Positions 1 to 7,518 of a stretch of 64,000 nucleotides of DNA are shown one piece after another. The notes under the pieces are model-generated. The model was not told the origin of the DNA. It was given only the letters and a program-made list of their open reading frames with translations, and ran no database searches. The translations under genes and the position numbers were made by a program. Within the stretch, counting starts at the first letter, position 1. Every line of letters begins with the position of its first letter. Source of the stretch: Natrinema hispanicum (GTDB lineage Archaea > Halobacteriota > Halobacteria > Halobacteriales > Natrialbaceae); the NCBI RefSeq assembly GCF_900111485.1, contig NZ_FOIC01000009.1, positions 1-64,000 on the forward strand, written 5' to 3'.

Positions 1-2
1 AG

Positions 3-89
3 AAGTTACGCTCTCGGAGCTGGCACGGCCAGTTCCGAGAGCTCACGCGCAAGTGTATCGTGCATAACCTATCGCAGGCGGCGAGTTAG
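3..89 (+). CDS. C-terminal end of a probable IS transposase (partial)
   Basis: One frame is open from the window edge and ends at TAG 87-89. It encodes about 28 residues that include WHGQFREL and KCIVHNL. This W-x-x-x-F-R-E-L then hydrophobic-HN pattern resembles the C-terminus of haloarchaeal IS4/IS5-type DDE transposases; that is recognition by eye, not a search result. The stop lies inside the loop of the hairpin at 75-102. Another frame also reads to a TAA at 65-67, so the frame choice is uncertain. The shortened EamA gene that follows fits an insertion-sequence boundary here. Confidence 0.4.
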   Translation, partial: KLRSRSWHGQFRELTRKCIVHNLSQAAS

Positions 90-102
90 AGCTCGCCGCC
101 TG
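75..102 (+). terminator. 11-bp perfect hairpin followed by pyrimidine tract
   Basis: CAGGCGGCGAG at 75-85 pairs perfectly with CTCGCCGCCTG at 92-102 across a 6-nt loop. The next bases are a CT-rich run (CTCTCTTTCTCT). It sits at the 3' end of the gene entering from the left and probably ends its transcript or marks the end of the insertion element. Confidence 0.55.
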
Positions 103-295
103 CTCTCTTTCTCTGGACGTATCCGCCAGAGGCATCGCCGTCATCCACGTATGAATCCTCACAAAGTGACCTAATTCTGATGGTTGCAGAATCAACGGAC
201 TGTACTTCTCCCACATTATCCAGATCTCAAAACCAGCAGTACAGAAGTTCTAACGACATTAATCTGAATATCAAAATTCCAATACTGCCGCTGTC

Positions 296-697
296 TTGCG
301 TTCAACAGAGCATTTCCTGTCCTACAGCTTGGTCGCGCCGTTGCTCTCGATCGCGATGCTCGAACTGCCCAGCACGCTGGCAGTCTTCCTCTCGAACTCG
401 GTGATGTTCGTGACTGTCGGGCTCGTGATCCGCTATCGTGGGCTGTCGGTCCGGCCATACCTCTGGCATCCGCGCACCCCCTATATTCTCGCGATGGGTG
501 TCCTGCTGACGATCGGGCTGCTAACCTACTACCGGGCGCTCGCGCTTGGCCCGGTCAGTATCGTCGTGCCGATCTACGGGTTGTTCATCGTCGTCAGCTC
601 GCTGGTCGGTATCGTCGCCTTCGACGAGGCCGTTACCGCTCGCAAAATAGCCGCCATTGCGCTGAGCGTGCTGGCGATCGCGCTGATGTCCATGTAA
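296..697 (+). CDS. EamA-family small permease, possibly 5'-trimmed
   Basis: The 133-residue protein has four to five hydrophobic segments and the EamA signature region YYRALALGPVSIVVPIYG followed by a last helix after DEAVTARKIAAIALS. Haloarchaeal single-EamA-domain proteins are usually about 140 residues and begin with another half-helix before the SLVAPLL motif. Here the first residues (RSTEHF) look unrelated and no ATG or promoter lies at the expected place. The only in-frame initiators are TTG 296 or an internal ATG at 356. The upstream 150 bp are AT-rich and border the transposase tail, so the original 5' end may have been lost by insertion. Substrate unknown. Confidence 0.7.
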   Translation: MRSTEHFLSYSLVAPLLSIAMLELPSTLAVFLSNSVMFVTVGLVIRYRGLSVRPYLWHPRTPYILAMGVLLTIGLLTYYRALALGPVSIVVPIYGLFIVVSSLVGIVAFDEAVTARKIAAIALSVLAIALMSM

Positions 698-708
698 TCT
701 TCCCGCAG

Positions 709-921
709 TCACTTCGTCGTATCGACGCCAGCGGCGTCGTTGATCGGGCACTTCTGGGTCATCCCGGTCACTAGCAGGATCGCGCCGATGGCGAGTGCGA
801 TGACCGCGGTCACGATGCCGACGGCCCAGTACCCCATCAGCGCGACGATGCCAGCAAGCACAGCGATCGCGCCAATGACGATCCGTCCGGTACGATCGAT
901 CCCGCCGACGTTCTTTTGCAT
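709..921 (-). CDS. DUF2892 (YgaP-like) inner-membrane protein
   Basis: A 70-residue protein beginning MQKNVGGIDRTGRIVIG, with two transmembrane helices and a KCPIND tail. The N-terminal NVGxxDRxxRxxxG signature, the hairpin of two helices and the C-terminal CP motif are typical of DUF2892 proteins, which elsewhere stand alone or fused to rhodanese domains. I chose the ATG at 921 rather than the longer GTG start because family members begin just before N-V-G. The gene lies alone between the permease and the lysine cluster. Function is not known. Confidence 0.85.
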   Translation of the reverse strand: MQKNVGGIDRTGRIVIGAIAVLAGIVALMGYWAVGIVTAVIALAIGAILLVTGMTQKCPINDAAGVDTTK

Positions 922-1044
922 GGCATTCACCCACACTAAATTGGATTGCCGTTGACAAAATCGTTCGGTGTACCGCGTGAGCGGTACGTCTCGATGAGGA
1001 ACCGGTCACGGCTGACCAATGACAGAGCCTCCTCCTACTGCCAG

Positions 1045-2199
1045 TTACGCGAGCAACGTCGCGAGCGTCTCCTCGAGCGCCCGCGCCGCCTCGCGCACGG
1101 CCGCGACCCGCACGTACTCCCGTGGTGCGTGGGCGACCGCGCCCTCGTCGTCGGCGAGGACGCCGGGGCCGAAGACGACCGTCGGGGCGTCCGCCGCGAA
1201 ATACGAGGCCTCCGTCGCCGCGGTGAACGGCCGAACATCGCCACCGGACGCGTTCGCGAGCGTTTCCGCCACGTCCGCGTCGGGATCGGTGTCCCAGGCC
1301 TCGAGAAACGGCGTCGGCCGGTCGGTAAAGCGAAACTCGAGACCGATGTCGTCGGGAATCGCGGCCCGCAGATGGGCCGTCAGCGCCTCGTGGAACTCGT
1401 CGGCGGTTTCGGGCGGGACGCTCCGCCGGTCGACCGTCAGCGCGCAGTCGGCCGGCACCTGATTCGTGGCTTCGCCGCCCTCGACGACGGTCGGGGTCAG
1501 CGTCGCTGCACCGAGTTGCGGGTGGGTCGGCGGAGCGTCGTCGCGCTCGTCGAAGGTTCGGATCGCTTTGAGCGTCTCCTCGAGTGCCGCAACCGCGTTG
1601 ATCCCGGTGTCGGGTTCGGCGGCGTGGGCGTTGGCCCCCGAGAGGTGAATCGTTCCCTGGAACCGGCCTTTTGCCGCCGTGCAGACATCGAGATCGGTTG
1701 GCTCGCCGACGATCACTGCGTCCGCATCGCGCGTGGGCGAGTCGTCGTCCGAGACCAGCGCGTAGGCCCCCGTCGAGAGCACCTCCTCGTCGGGGGTGAT
1801 CGCAAGCGTAACGCGACCATCGGTCGGCTCGACAGCGAAAAACGCAGACAGCAGGGCCGCGAGCGGTCCCTTCGCATCACAGGAGCCGCGGCCGCGGATC
1901 ACGTCGCCTCTGTCCGCTTCAGCACCGTCCGCGTCGCGCTCGAACGGCACGTGGGGCGACACCGTGTCGATGTGGGTATTTAAGACGACGTGCGTCTCGG
2001 CGTCAGCTCTCGGCTGTCCGCGACTCGCCAGCACGTTCCCGGCAGCGTCGACGCGAGGGTCGACGCCGTGGGCTTCGAGCGTCTCACAGAGATACTCGCG
2101 CATCGGCTCGACGTCTTCGTGAGACGCGTGCTGGACGGCAGTCTCGAGAAACGCGACAGGATCGAACGCGTCGTCGCTGTCAGGCTCGTCGCCCGTCAC
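1045..2199 (-). CDS. dapE: succinyl-diaminopimelate desuccinylase (M20 family)
   Basis: A 384-residue M20 metallopeptidase-type enzyme. Metal ligands are visible in order: H76 in NTHIDT, D108 in GSCDAKG, the E138-E139 pair in TPDEEV and the acidic GEPTDLD segment, followed by the dimerisation domain. DapE removes succinate from N-succinyl-LL-diaminopimelate, using two zinc or cobalt ions. Assignment to DapE rather than another M20 hydrolase rests on its position as the last gene of the dapA-B-D-lysA-dapF run and on a 4-bp overlap with dapF. DapD upstream supplies the succinyl group, which supports the succinylase variant of the pathway. Confidence 0.85.
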   Translation of the reverse strand: MTGDEPDSDDAFDPVAFLETAVQHASHEDVEPMREYLCETLEAHGVDPRVDAAGNVLASRGQPRADAETHVVLNTHIDTVSPHVPFERDADGAEADRGDVIRGRGSCDAKGPLAALLSAFFAVEPTDGRVTLAITPDEEVLSTGAYALVSDDDSPTRDADAVIVGEPTDLDVCTAAKGRFQGTIHLSGANAHAAEPDTGINAVAALEETLKAIRTFDERDDAPPTHPQLGAATLTPTVVEGGEATNQVPADCALTVDRRSVPPETADEFHEALTAHLRAAIPDDIGLEFRFTDRPTPFLEAWDTDPDADVAETLANASGGDVRPFTAATEASYFAADAPTVVFGPGVLADDEGAVAHAPREYVRVAAVREAARALEETLATLLA

Positions 2200-3026
2200 G
2201 ACTCGACCGGCGACTCGAGGGTCACCTCGCCGTCGAACTCGTGTTCGACTGGCCCGGCAAGCGTCGGGCGGCCGCGCTCGTTGAAGCTCACCTGCAGGTC
2301 ACCGCCCGGCGGATGGACATCGACCGGGTCGGCGTCGGTGAGGCCGAGTCGGCGCGCCACGACGGCGATGGCGACCGCGCCGGTGCCACAGGAGTCGGTT
2401 TCGCCCTCGACACCACGCTCGTAGGTGCGCTGGTCGAAGCCACCCTCGCCGTCGGGACTGGCGATGGTGACGTTCGTCCCTTCCGGGAAGACGTCGGCGT
2501 GGCGTACCGGCGGCGCGACCGCCTCGAGATCGACCTCGTCGACGTCGTCGACGAAACTCACGGCGTGGGGGACGCCGGTGTTGACGACCGAGACCTCGAG
2601 GCCCTCGATCTCCGCTTCGAGGACCGGCTCGTCGGCCTCGACCGGTACCTCGTCGGGAGCGAACGTGAGGTCGGTCATCTCGACGACGACGTTCTCGCCG
2701 TCGCGGTCAGCCCGCAGCGTGCCCGCTTGGGTGTCGATCATCACGCTGTCAGTCCCGGTTCGCTCCATCGCCCACTCGGCGGCACAGCGCGCGCCGTTGC
2801 CACACATTTCGGCCGTCTTTCCGTCGGGCTGAAACAGCGTCATGACGACGCGTGGCGGGTTGAAGTCTTCCTCGAGCGCGAGGAAGAGAATTCCGTCGGC
2901 ACCGACGCCGTCGGTTCGGTCACACTCGCGTTTGGCGAGTGCGCCCCGATTGGGAACGTGTTCGTTCGCGTGGATGATCAAAAAGTCGTTGCCGGTGCCG
3001 TGGTACTTCTGGAATGGAACAGTCAT
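2196..3026 (-). CDS. dapF: diaminopimelate epimerase
   Basis: A 276-residue PLP-independent racemase. It begins with the family hallmark KYHGTGNDFLII. The two catalytic cysteines lie in MCGNGARC and in the late DSCGTGA motif, the usual arrangement of two mirror-image domains. It converts LL- to meso-diaminopimelate, the substrate of LysA encoded just upstream. The start is four bases after the lysA stop and the end overlaps dapE by 4 bp, so translation of the three genes is probably coupled. Confidence 0.95.
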   Translation of the reverse strand: MTVPFQKYHGTGNDFLIIHANEHVPNRGALAKRECDRTDGVGADGILFLALEEDFNPPRVVMTLFQPDGKTAEMCGNGARCAAEWAMERTGTDSVMIDTQAGTLRADRDGENVVVEMTDLTFAPDEVPVEADEPVLEAEIEGLEVSVVNTGVPHAVSFVDDVDEVDLEAVAPPVRHADVFPEGTNVTIASPDGEGGFDQRTYERGVEGETDSCGTGAVAIAVVARRLGLTDADPVDVHPPGGDLQVSFNERGRPTLAGPVEHEFDGEVTLESPVES

Positions 3027-3030
3027 CGTG

Positions 3031-4431
3031 CTATCGTACTCGTTGGTTGTCGGTGTCGCTCACCGCCGGGTGGTCGTCGGTCTTTCGATCCGTCTCCGAG
3101 CCATTGTGTGCCTCACGTTCGGGTTGTGTCACGTCGTCGACCGTCTCGCGACGGCGAGCGAGCCGTGCGTCGCCGTCCTCGAGGACGACAGATGCGGGCC
3201 GGGGTCGGGAGTTGTACTGATTTGCCATCTCGTAGCCGTAAGCCCCCGCGTTACCGATCGCGAGGACGTCGCCGCGTTCGGTTGCCGGCAGTTCGCGGTC
3301 TGCACAGAAAACGTCGCCGCTCTCGCAGATCGGCCCGGCGACAGTCTGGGGGATCGTCTCGCGCTCGTCGGCGTCCAAATCAGCCGTCAGGTTCCGGATC
3401 GGATGATACGCGTCGTACATCGCCGGTCGAATCAGCGTCGTCATCCCCGCGTCGACACCGACGACGGTCGTGTCGCGGGCCGCCTTGACGGTATTCACGT
3501 CGGTCAGCAACACTCCCGCGTCCGCGACAAAGTAGCGGCCAGGTTCGATCGTCAGCCGCGCGTCGATCTCACCGAGTGCCTCCCGCGTCGCGTCCGCGAC
3601 CGACGCGAGGTCGAGCGGCGCTTCGTCCTCGCGGTAGGGGACGCCGAAGCCACCGCCGACGTCGACGAACTCGAGCGGACCCACCGCCTCGCTGGCCTCA
3701 CGGGTCGCTTCGCTCCCCGTTCGGCTATCCGAGGCGCGTAGCGCCTCGCTCACCTCCCGTGCGAGATCCCCCATCCGTGCGACAAATTCTCGGTGGGAAT
3801 CGAGTTGATCGCTCGAGACGCCGGAGCCGACGTGGGAGTGGATGCCGACGACGTCGAAGCCGCGGTCGGCGGCATCTTCGAGTACGTCGACCGCACGCTC
3901 TGCGGGGACGCCGAACTTCGCGGCTGCACCCGTCTGCACTTTCTCGTGGTGGCCGGCACCAATGCCGGGATTGACCCGCAGACAGAGTCGGCCGTCGTAC
4001 CCACGGTCGGCCAGCCGGTCGATCGTATCTTCGGAGCCGACAGTGACCGTCAGTTCGGGATTGTCGTGCCAGGCGTCGACGATCCAGTCGAGGTCGCGAG
4101 CCGGCGGGTTGACCGCCGTGTAATGCACTTCGGAGCCGGACGCACCCGCCTCGAGCGCTCGCTGGACCTCCCCCGCGGAGGCACACTCGAGGCCAGCCCC
4201 TTCCTCGTGCAGCGCCGCGAGGGCGTCACCAAGCGCGTTCGCTTTCACCGCATACAGGATGTCGGCGTCGGGAAATGCGGCTGCGAGCCGCCGATAGTTC
4301 TGGCGGACACGCTCGAGGTCGAGGACATACAGCGGCGAGCCGTACTCATCGACGAGCGTCTGTAGTTCGGCCGCATCCCACGCGGAGAGGCGGCGGACGG
4401 ACGGTGAATCCGCAACGTCAGTCATTGTCAT
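3031..4431 (-). CDS. lysA: diaminopimelate decarboxylase with in-frame insertion
   Basis: A 466-residue group IV PLP decarboxylase. K63 in YAVKAN is the PLP lysine. HSHVGSG, GGGFGVPY, EPGRYFVADAG and CESGDVF follow in family order. The enzyme makes L-lysine from meso-diaminopimelate. The start at ATG 4431 (MTMTDV) is preferred over a longer ORF because family similarity begins there; ATG 4425 is also possible. Residues about 229-252 are an S/R/E/A-rich stretch placed just before the GGGF motif and look inserted. A charged tail of about 35 residues closes the protein. A 226-bp spacer with an inverted repeat separates it from dapD, so it may also have its own promoter. Confidence 0.95.
   Translation of the reverse strand: MTMTDVADSPSVRRLSAWDAAELQTLVDEYGSPLYVLDLERVRQNYRRLAAAFPDADILYAVKANALGDALAALHEEGAGLECASAGEVQRALEAGASGSEVHYTAVNPPARDLDWIVDAWHDNPELTVTVGSEDTIDRLADRGYDGRLCLRVNPGIGAGHHEKVQTGAAAKFGVPAERAVDVLEDAADRGFDVVGIHSHVGSGVSSDQLDSHREFVARMGDLAREVSEALRASDSRTGSEATREASEAVGPLEFVDVGGGFGVPYREDEAPLDLASVADATREALGEIDARLTIEPGRYFVADAGVLLTDVNTVKAARDTTVVGVDAGMTTLIRPAMYDAYHPIRNLTADLDADERETIPQTVAGPICESGDVFCADRELPATERGDVLAIGNAGAYGYEMANQYNSRPRPASVVLEDGDARLARRRETVDDVTQPEREAHNGSETDRKTDDHPAVSDTDNQRVR
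3676..3747 (-). repeat. low-complexity in-frame insert in lysA
   Basis: This 72-bp stretch encodes ALRASDSRTGSEATREASEA-type sequence and contains GAGCGA/GCGAAGCGA words and a short palindrome (GCGCTACGCGC). The composition resembles the GAGCGA-rich intergenic structured element found near 11.85 and 20.03 kb rather than the flanking enzyme sequence. Confidence 0.5.
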
Positions 4432-4507
4432 GTCTAAGTCACCGTGACGATTCAAGGGTTTGGGTTCTCGATTGCAGTTGGATGGTGGTCGGAACTCGGA
4501 CGACTGC

Positions 4508-4586
4508 AAACACCACGAAAGCCCCTTTCAGTCCCACCCGCTGTAGCCCGACCGGCCAGCCGACATGGGTAGGACTTTCGTGGTGT
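4508..4586. repeat. inverted-repeat element between dapD and lysA
   Basis: AACACCACGAAAG (4508-4520) is exactly inverted as CTTTCGTGGTGTT (4574-4586). Inside, GTCCCACCC and GGGTAGGAC form a second, near-complementary pair. The 79-bp unit sits in the 226-bp spacer before lysA. It looks like a small palindromic repeat or MITE-like element, or a transcript hairpin. No coding sequence is seen in it. Confidence 0.6.
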
Positions 4587-4657
4587 TCTCGAGAGTTCCG
4601 CGTCCGGAATCGAATACAGAGAAATGGTGTCCCGAAATTGCGATACTGCCGAGACGA

Positions 4658-5494
4658 CTATTCGCGCAGCGCGTCTTCGCGTTCGGTCGCCTCGAGCGTC
4701 TCCGTCTCGAGGTCGGTTGCGACGACGGCTGGCTTGTACGCGCCGCCGTCGAAGAGGTCGTGGTCGCTGACCGAGGACTCGACGAAGCGGGTAAAGGCGC
4801 GCCGGTTGGCGGGCAGTTCGCCGTACAGCACCTCTTCTTCGACGAGGTCGTAGACCGGGATGCGCGGGGTCAACAGCGTGTTCTCGCCGACGACGCTGTT
4901 CTCACCGACGACGAAGCCGCTGGTGACGCGACAGCCAGCGCCGAGCGAGACGTTGTCCTCGACGATGACCGGTGCGTCCTCGACCGGTTCGAGCACGCCG
5001 CCGATGAGCGTGTTCGCGCCGAGTTTGACGTTGTCGCCGATCTGCGCACAGGAGCCGACGGTATCACAGGAGTCGACGAGGGTGCCGTCGCCGACGCGTG
5101 CGCCGATGTTGACGAACGCGGGGCTCATCAGGATGCAGTCGGAGCCGATGTTCGCGCCGCGGCGGACGACGGTGCCGTCGGGCGTGTTGCGGCTGCCGCG
5201 GTCGCCGTACTCGCTCGAGTCCGCAAGCGGCAGGACGTCGTTGTACGTCACACCGCCGTACTCGCGGGGCTCGGTCGCGCGCAGGCCGAAGTTGAGCAGG
5301 ATGCCCTGCTTGACCCATTCGTTTGCCTCCCACTCGCCGCCCGATTTCTCGGCGGCACGGATTTCGCCGGCCTCGAGCGCGTCGAGGAAGGCATCCAGCG
5401 TCGCGTATTCGTCTTCGCCGGCGGTGTCGGCGTCGATCTCGTCGTTCTGCTTGCGCTCCCACAGCTCGTCGATCTCGGTTTCGAGTGCGCTCAT
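4658..5494 (-). CDS. dapD: tetrahydrodipicolinate N-succinyltransferase
   Basis: A 278-residue protein with an alpha-helical N-terminal domain and then a left-handed beta-helix built of hexapeptide repeats (IGSDCILMSPAFVNIGARVG and later NVKLGANTLIGGVL). This is the DapD layout. It adds a succinyl group from succinyl-CoA to tetrahydrodipicolinate. It overlaps dapB by 4 bp at its start, so dapA-dapB-dapD form one translationally coupled run. The window contains no DapC aminotransferase, so the next step must be encoded elsewhere. Confidence 0.93.
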   Translation of the reverse strand: MSALETEIDELWERKQNDEIDADTAGEDEYATLDAFLDALEAGEIRAAEKSGGEWEANEWVKQGILLNFGLRATEPREYGGVTYNDVLPLADSSEYGDRGSRNTPDGTVVRRGANIGSDCILMSPAFVNIGARVGDGTLVDSCDTVGSCAQIGDNVKLGANTLIGGVLEPVEDAPVIVEDNVSLGAGCRVTSGFVVGENSVVGENTLLTPRIPVYDLVEEEVLYGELPANRRAFTRFVESSVSDHDLFDGGAYKPAVVATDLETETLEATEREDALRE

Positions 5495-6258
5495 TCTGCG
5501 ATCACGTCCGCAAAGTCGTAGCTGCCTGCCTTCTGTCCAGCGATCCAGACTGCCGCGTCGACCGCGCCAGCGGCGAAGACGCCACGATCTTCGGCGCGGT
5601 GGGTTAGCCGGACCTCCTCGTGGTTGCCTGCGAGGATGATCTCGTGTTCGCCGGTGATGTCGCCCGCACGAAGCGCGTGGACTCCGATCTCGCCGGCTTC
5701 ACGCGGCGCATCGCCCTCGCGGCCGTGCGTGCGCTCGGTGAACTCGCCATTTTCCTCGATCTCCTCGAGCAGCCGGTTCGCGGTGCCACTCGGCGCGTCG
5801 CGCTTGCCGTTGTGATGTGTCTCGACGAGTTCGACGTCGTAGCCCGGCAGGTTCTGGACGGCTTCGCCGACGACGTTGACCAGTGCCTGGACACCGCGAG
5901 CGAAGTTCGGCGCGTGGAGGACAGGAACGTCCTCGCTTGCAGCCTCGAGCGCCTCGAGGCCGTCCTCGTCGAAGCCGGTCGTCCCGGTGACGTAGGCGAC
6001 GCCCGCGTCGGCACAGACCTCGGCGTACTCGACGGCCGATTCGGGGCCGGTGAAGTCGATGACGACGGTGGGCTCGCGGTCGGCGACCAGCGAGTCGAAC
6101 TCGGCTGCGGGTTCGATGTCGATACCGTCGACGGTTTCGCCGTCCGGGTCGCGGTTGACGGCGAAGACGATCTCGCAGTCCTCGCGGCCCGTCGCGGCGG
6201 CGAGTACTTCTCGCCCCATCCGGCCTGTTGCCCCGGTGACACCGAGCCGAACCGTCAT
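5491..6258 (-). CDS. dapB: 4-hydroxy-tetrahydrodipicolinate reductase
   Basis: A 255-residue NAD(P)-dependent reductase. The Rossmann motif GVTGATGRMG is at the N-terminus. The substrate-binding segment HHNGKRDAPSGTA and the GTTGFDE loop follow. It reduces the DapA product to tetrahydrodipicolinate. Both ends overlap neighbours by 4 bp (dapA before it, dapD after it). Length and motif order match the family. Confidence 0.95.
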   Translation of the reverse strand: MTVRLGVTGATGRMGREVLAAATGREDCEIVFAVNRDPDGETVDGIDIEPAAEFDSLVADREPTVVIDFTGPESAVEYAEVCADAGVAYVTGTTGFDEDGLEALEAASEDVPVLHAPNFARGVQALVNVVGEAVQNLPGYDVELVETHHNGKRDAPSGTANRLLEEIEENGEFTERTHGREGDAPREAGEIGVHALRAGDITGEHEIILAGNHEEVRLTHRAEDRGVFAAGAVDAAVWIAGQKAGSYDFADVIAE

Positions 6259-7178
6259 CGATCACCCTCCGCCGCGTCGGCAACTGCCGCCGAGTCGCGC
6301 TCTAAGTCGGCGAGGACGGCCTCGAGCCCCTCGCGGTACTCGTCGGCCAGCCGGGTCAGCGGCGAGCGCATGCGAGCGGGGCCGTAGCCGCGAATCTGCA
6401 TGGCTTCCTTGACCGGAATCGGGTTGGTCTCGACGAAGAGTTCGCGGAACAGCGGGCCGAGTTTGTGGTGGAGCCCCCGGGCGCGCTCGTAGTCGCCGTC
6501 GAGTGCTGCGCCGACCATCGCACACGTGCGTTCGGGTTCGATATTCGCCGCGACGCTGATCGTTCCGGTGCCGCCGACGGAGATCGTCGGCAGGGTGAGC
6601 GCGTCGTCGCCCGAGAGGACGGCAAAGTCCTCATCGGTCGTTCGTTCGGCGATCTCGCCGATTTGGCCCAGGTCGCCGCTTGCAGCCTTGAAGCCCGCAA
6701 TGTTCTCGTGGCTTGCGAGTTCGACGGCCGTATCTGGTTCGATGTTCCGGCCCGTTCGCGAGGGGACGTTGTAGACGATCTGTGGGAGGTCGACCGCGTC
6801 CGCAATCGTCCGGTAGTGTTCAATCAGCCCGCGCTGTTCGGGCTTGTTGTAGTACGGCGAAATCAGCAGGAGACCGTCTGCACCGGCGTCGGCAGCGCGT
6901 TCGGAGAGCTCGAGTGCCTCACGGGTGTTGTTCGAGCCCGTGCCCGCGATGACGGGGACGTCGTCGACGGCCTCGATGACCGCCTCGACGACGCGGACGT
7001 GTTCGTCGTGGGTCAGCGTCGCCGATTCGCCGGTCGAGCCGACGGGGACGAGTCCGTCGACACCTGCTTCCTCGAGCCGTTGTGCGTCTTGCTGCAGCGT
7101 TTCGTAGTCGATCCGTTCGTCTTCGTCGAAGGGCGTACACATTGCCGGGAAGACGCCCGAAAGGTCGAGTGTTGTCAT
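6255..7178 (-). CDS. dapA: 4-hydroxy-tetrahydrodipicolinate synthase
   Basis: A 307-residue class I aldolase of the DapA/NanA family. The Schiff-base lysine lies in IAGFKAASGD, the catalytic tyrosine in QIVYNVPSRTG, and the early GSTGE motif is present. It condenses pyruvate with aspartate semialdehyde, the committed step to diaminopimelate. It is the first gene of the minus-strand lysine run, preceded by a 340-bp divergent spacer shared with htpX. Because related aldolases have other substrates, the pathway context is the main support for DapA itself. Confidence 0.93.
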   Translation of the reverse strand: MTTLDLSGVFPAMCTPFDEDERIDYETLQQDAQRLEEAGVDGLVPVGSTGESATLTHDEHVRVVEAVIEAVDDVPVIAGTGSNNTREALELSERAADAGADGLLLISPYYNKPEQRGLIEHYRTIADAVDLPQIVYNVPSRTGRNIEPDTAVELASHENIAGFKAASGDLGQIGEIAERTTDEDFAVLSGDDALTLPTISVGGTGTISVAANIEPERTCAMVGAALDGDYERARGLHHKLGPLFRELFVETNPIPVKEAMQIRGYGPARMRSPLTRLADEYREGLEAVLADLERDSAAVADAAEGDR

Positions 7179-7518
7179 GGGATGTCGTTGGGTCGTGTCT
7201 CGGCCCCCAACCGGTAGGGTGTATCGGTTCCGGTCGGCGGGTGGTCAGCAATCGGTCGTGCGCGGTCGAATCGTACCCGAGACGGGGATGCCACGCCCGC
7301 CGCGAGCACATTCACGCACATTTACGTTTACGTTTAGAACGAGTGGCGACGCCGCTCACGACGGGACCGACGGTCGGATGAGCGACGTGGCGCATATCAG
7401 TTCCGTCGCGCTAATCTGCCTTATTTTTTCTGTCTTTGCTCGACAGCTGATTGGACCATGTTAGGGAATGACGACCGTCTTCACGTAATTTATCCCGTCT
7501 CACTACGTACTGGTTCCT
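7179..7518. other. 340-bp divergent spacer dapA / htpX
   Basis: No convincing gene lies here. It holds the promoters of the lysine run (minus) and htpX (plus). TTTACG is repeated in tandem at 7321-7326 and 7327-7332, followed by the near copy TTTAGA at 7333-7338. This array may be a regulator site, or the AT-rich core of a distal promoter for dapA. A 28-codon ORF at 7378-7464 that could make one membrane helix is too weak to call. Confidence 0.5.
7486..7493 (+). promoter_or_regulatory. TATA box of htpX
   Basis: TAATTTAT is centred about 29 bp before the htpX ATG, the spacing expected for a leaderless haloarchaeal transcript. Confidence 0.6.

Noticed and set aside
4565-5521. 318-codon plus-strand ORF opposite dapD
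   Set aside because: Antisense shadow; dapD has full hexapeptide-repeat structure on the minus strand.
7179-7330. A lysine riboswitch before dapA
   Set aside because: No lysine-riboswitch core or long structured leader is visible, and this class is bacterial.
7378-7464. 28-residue ORF that could form one membrane helix
   Set aside because: Too short, no ribosome site, and within a divergent promoter region.
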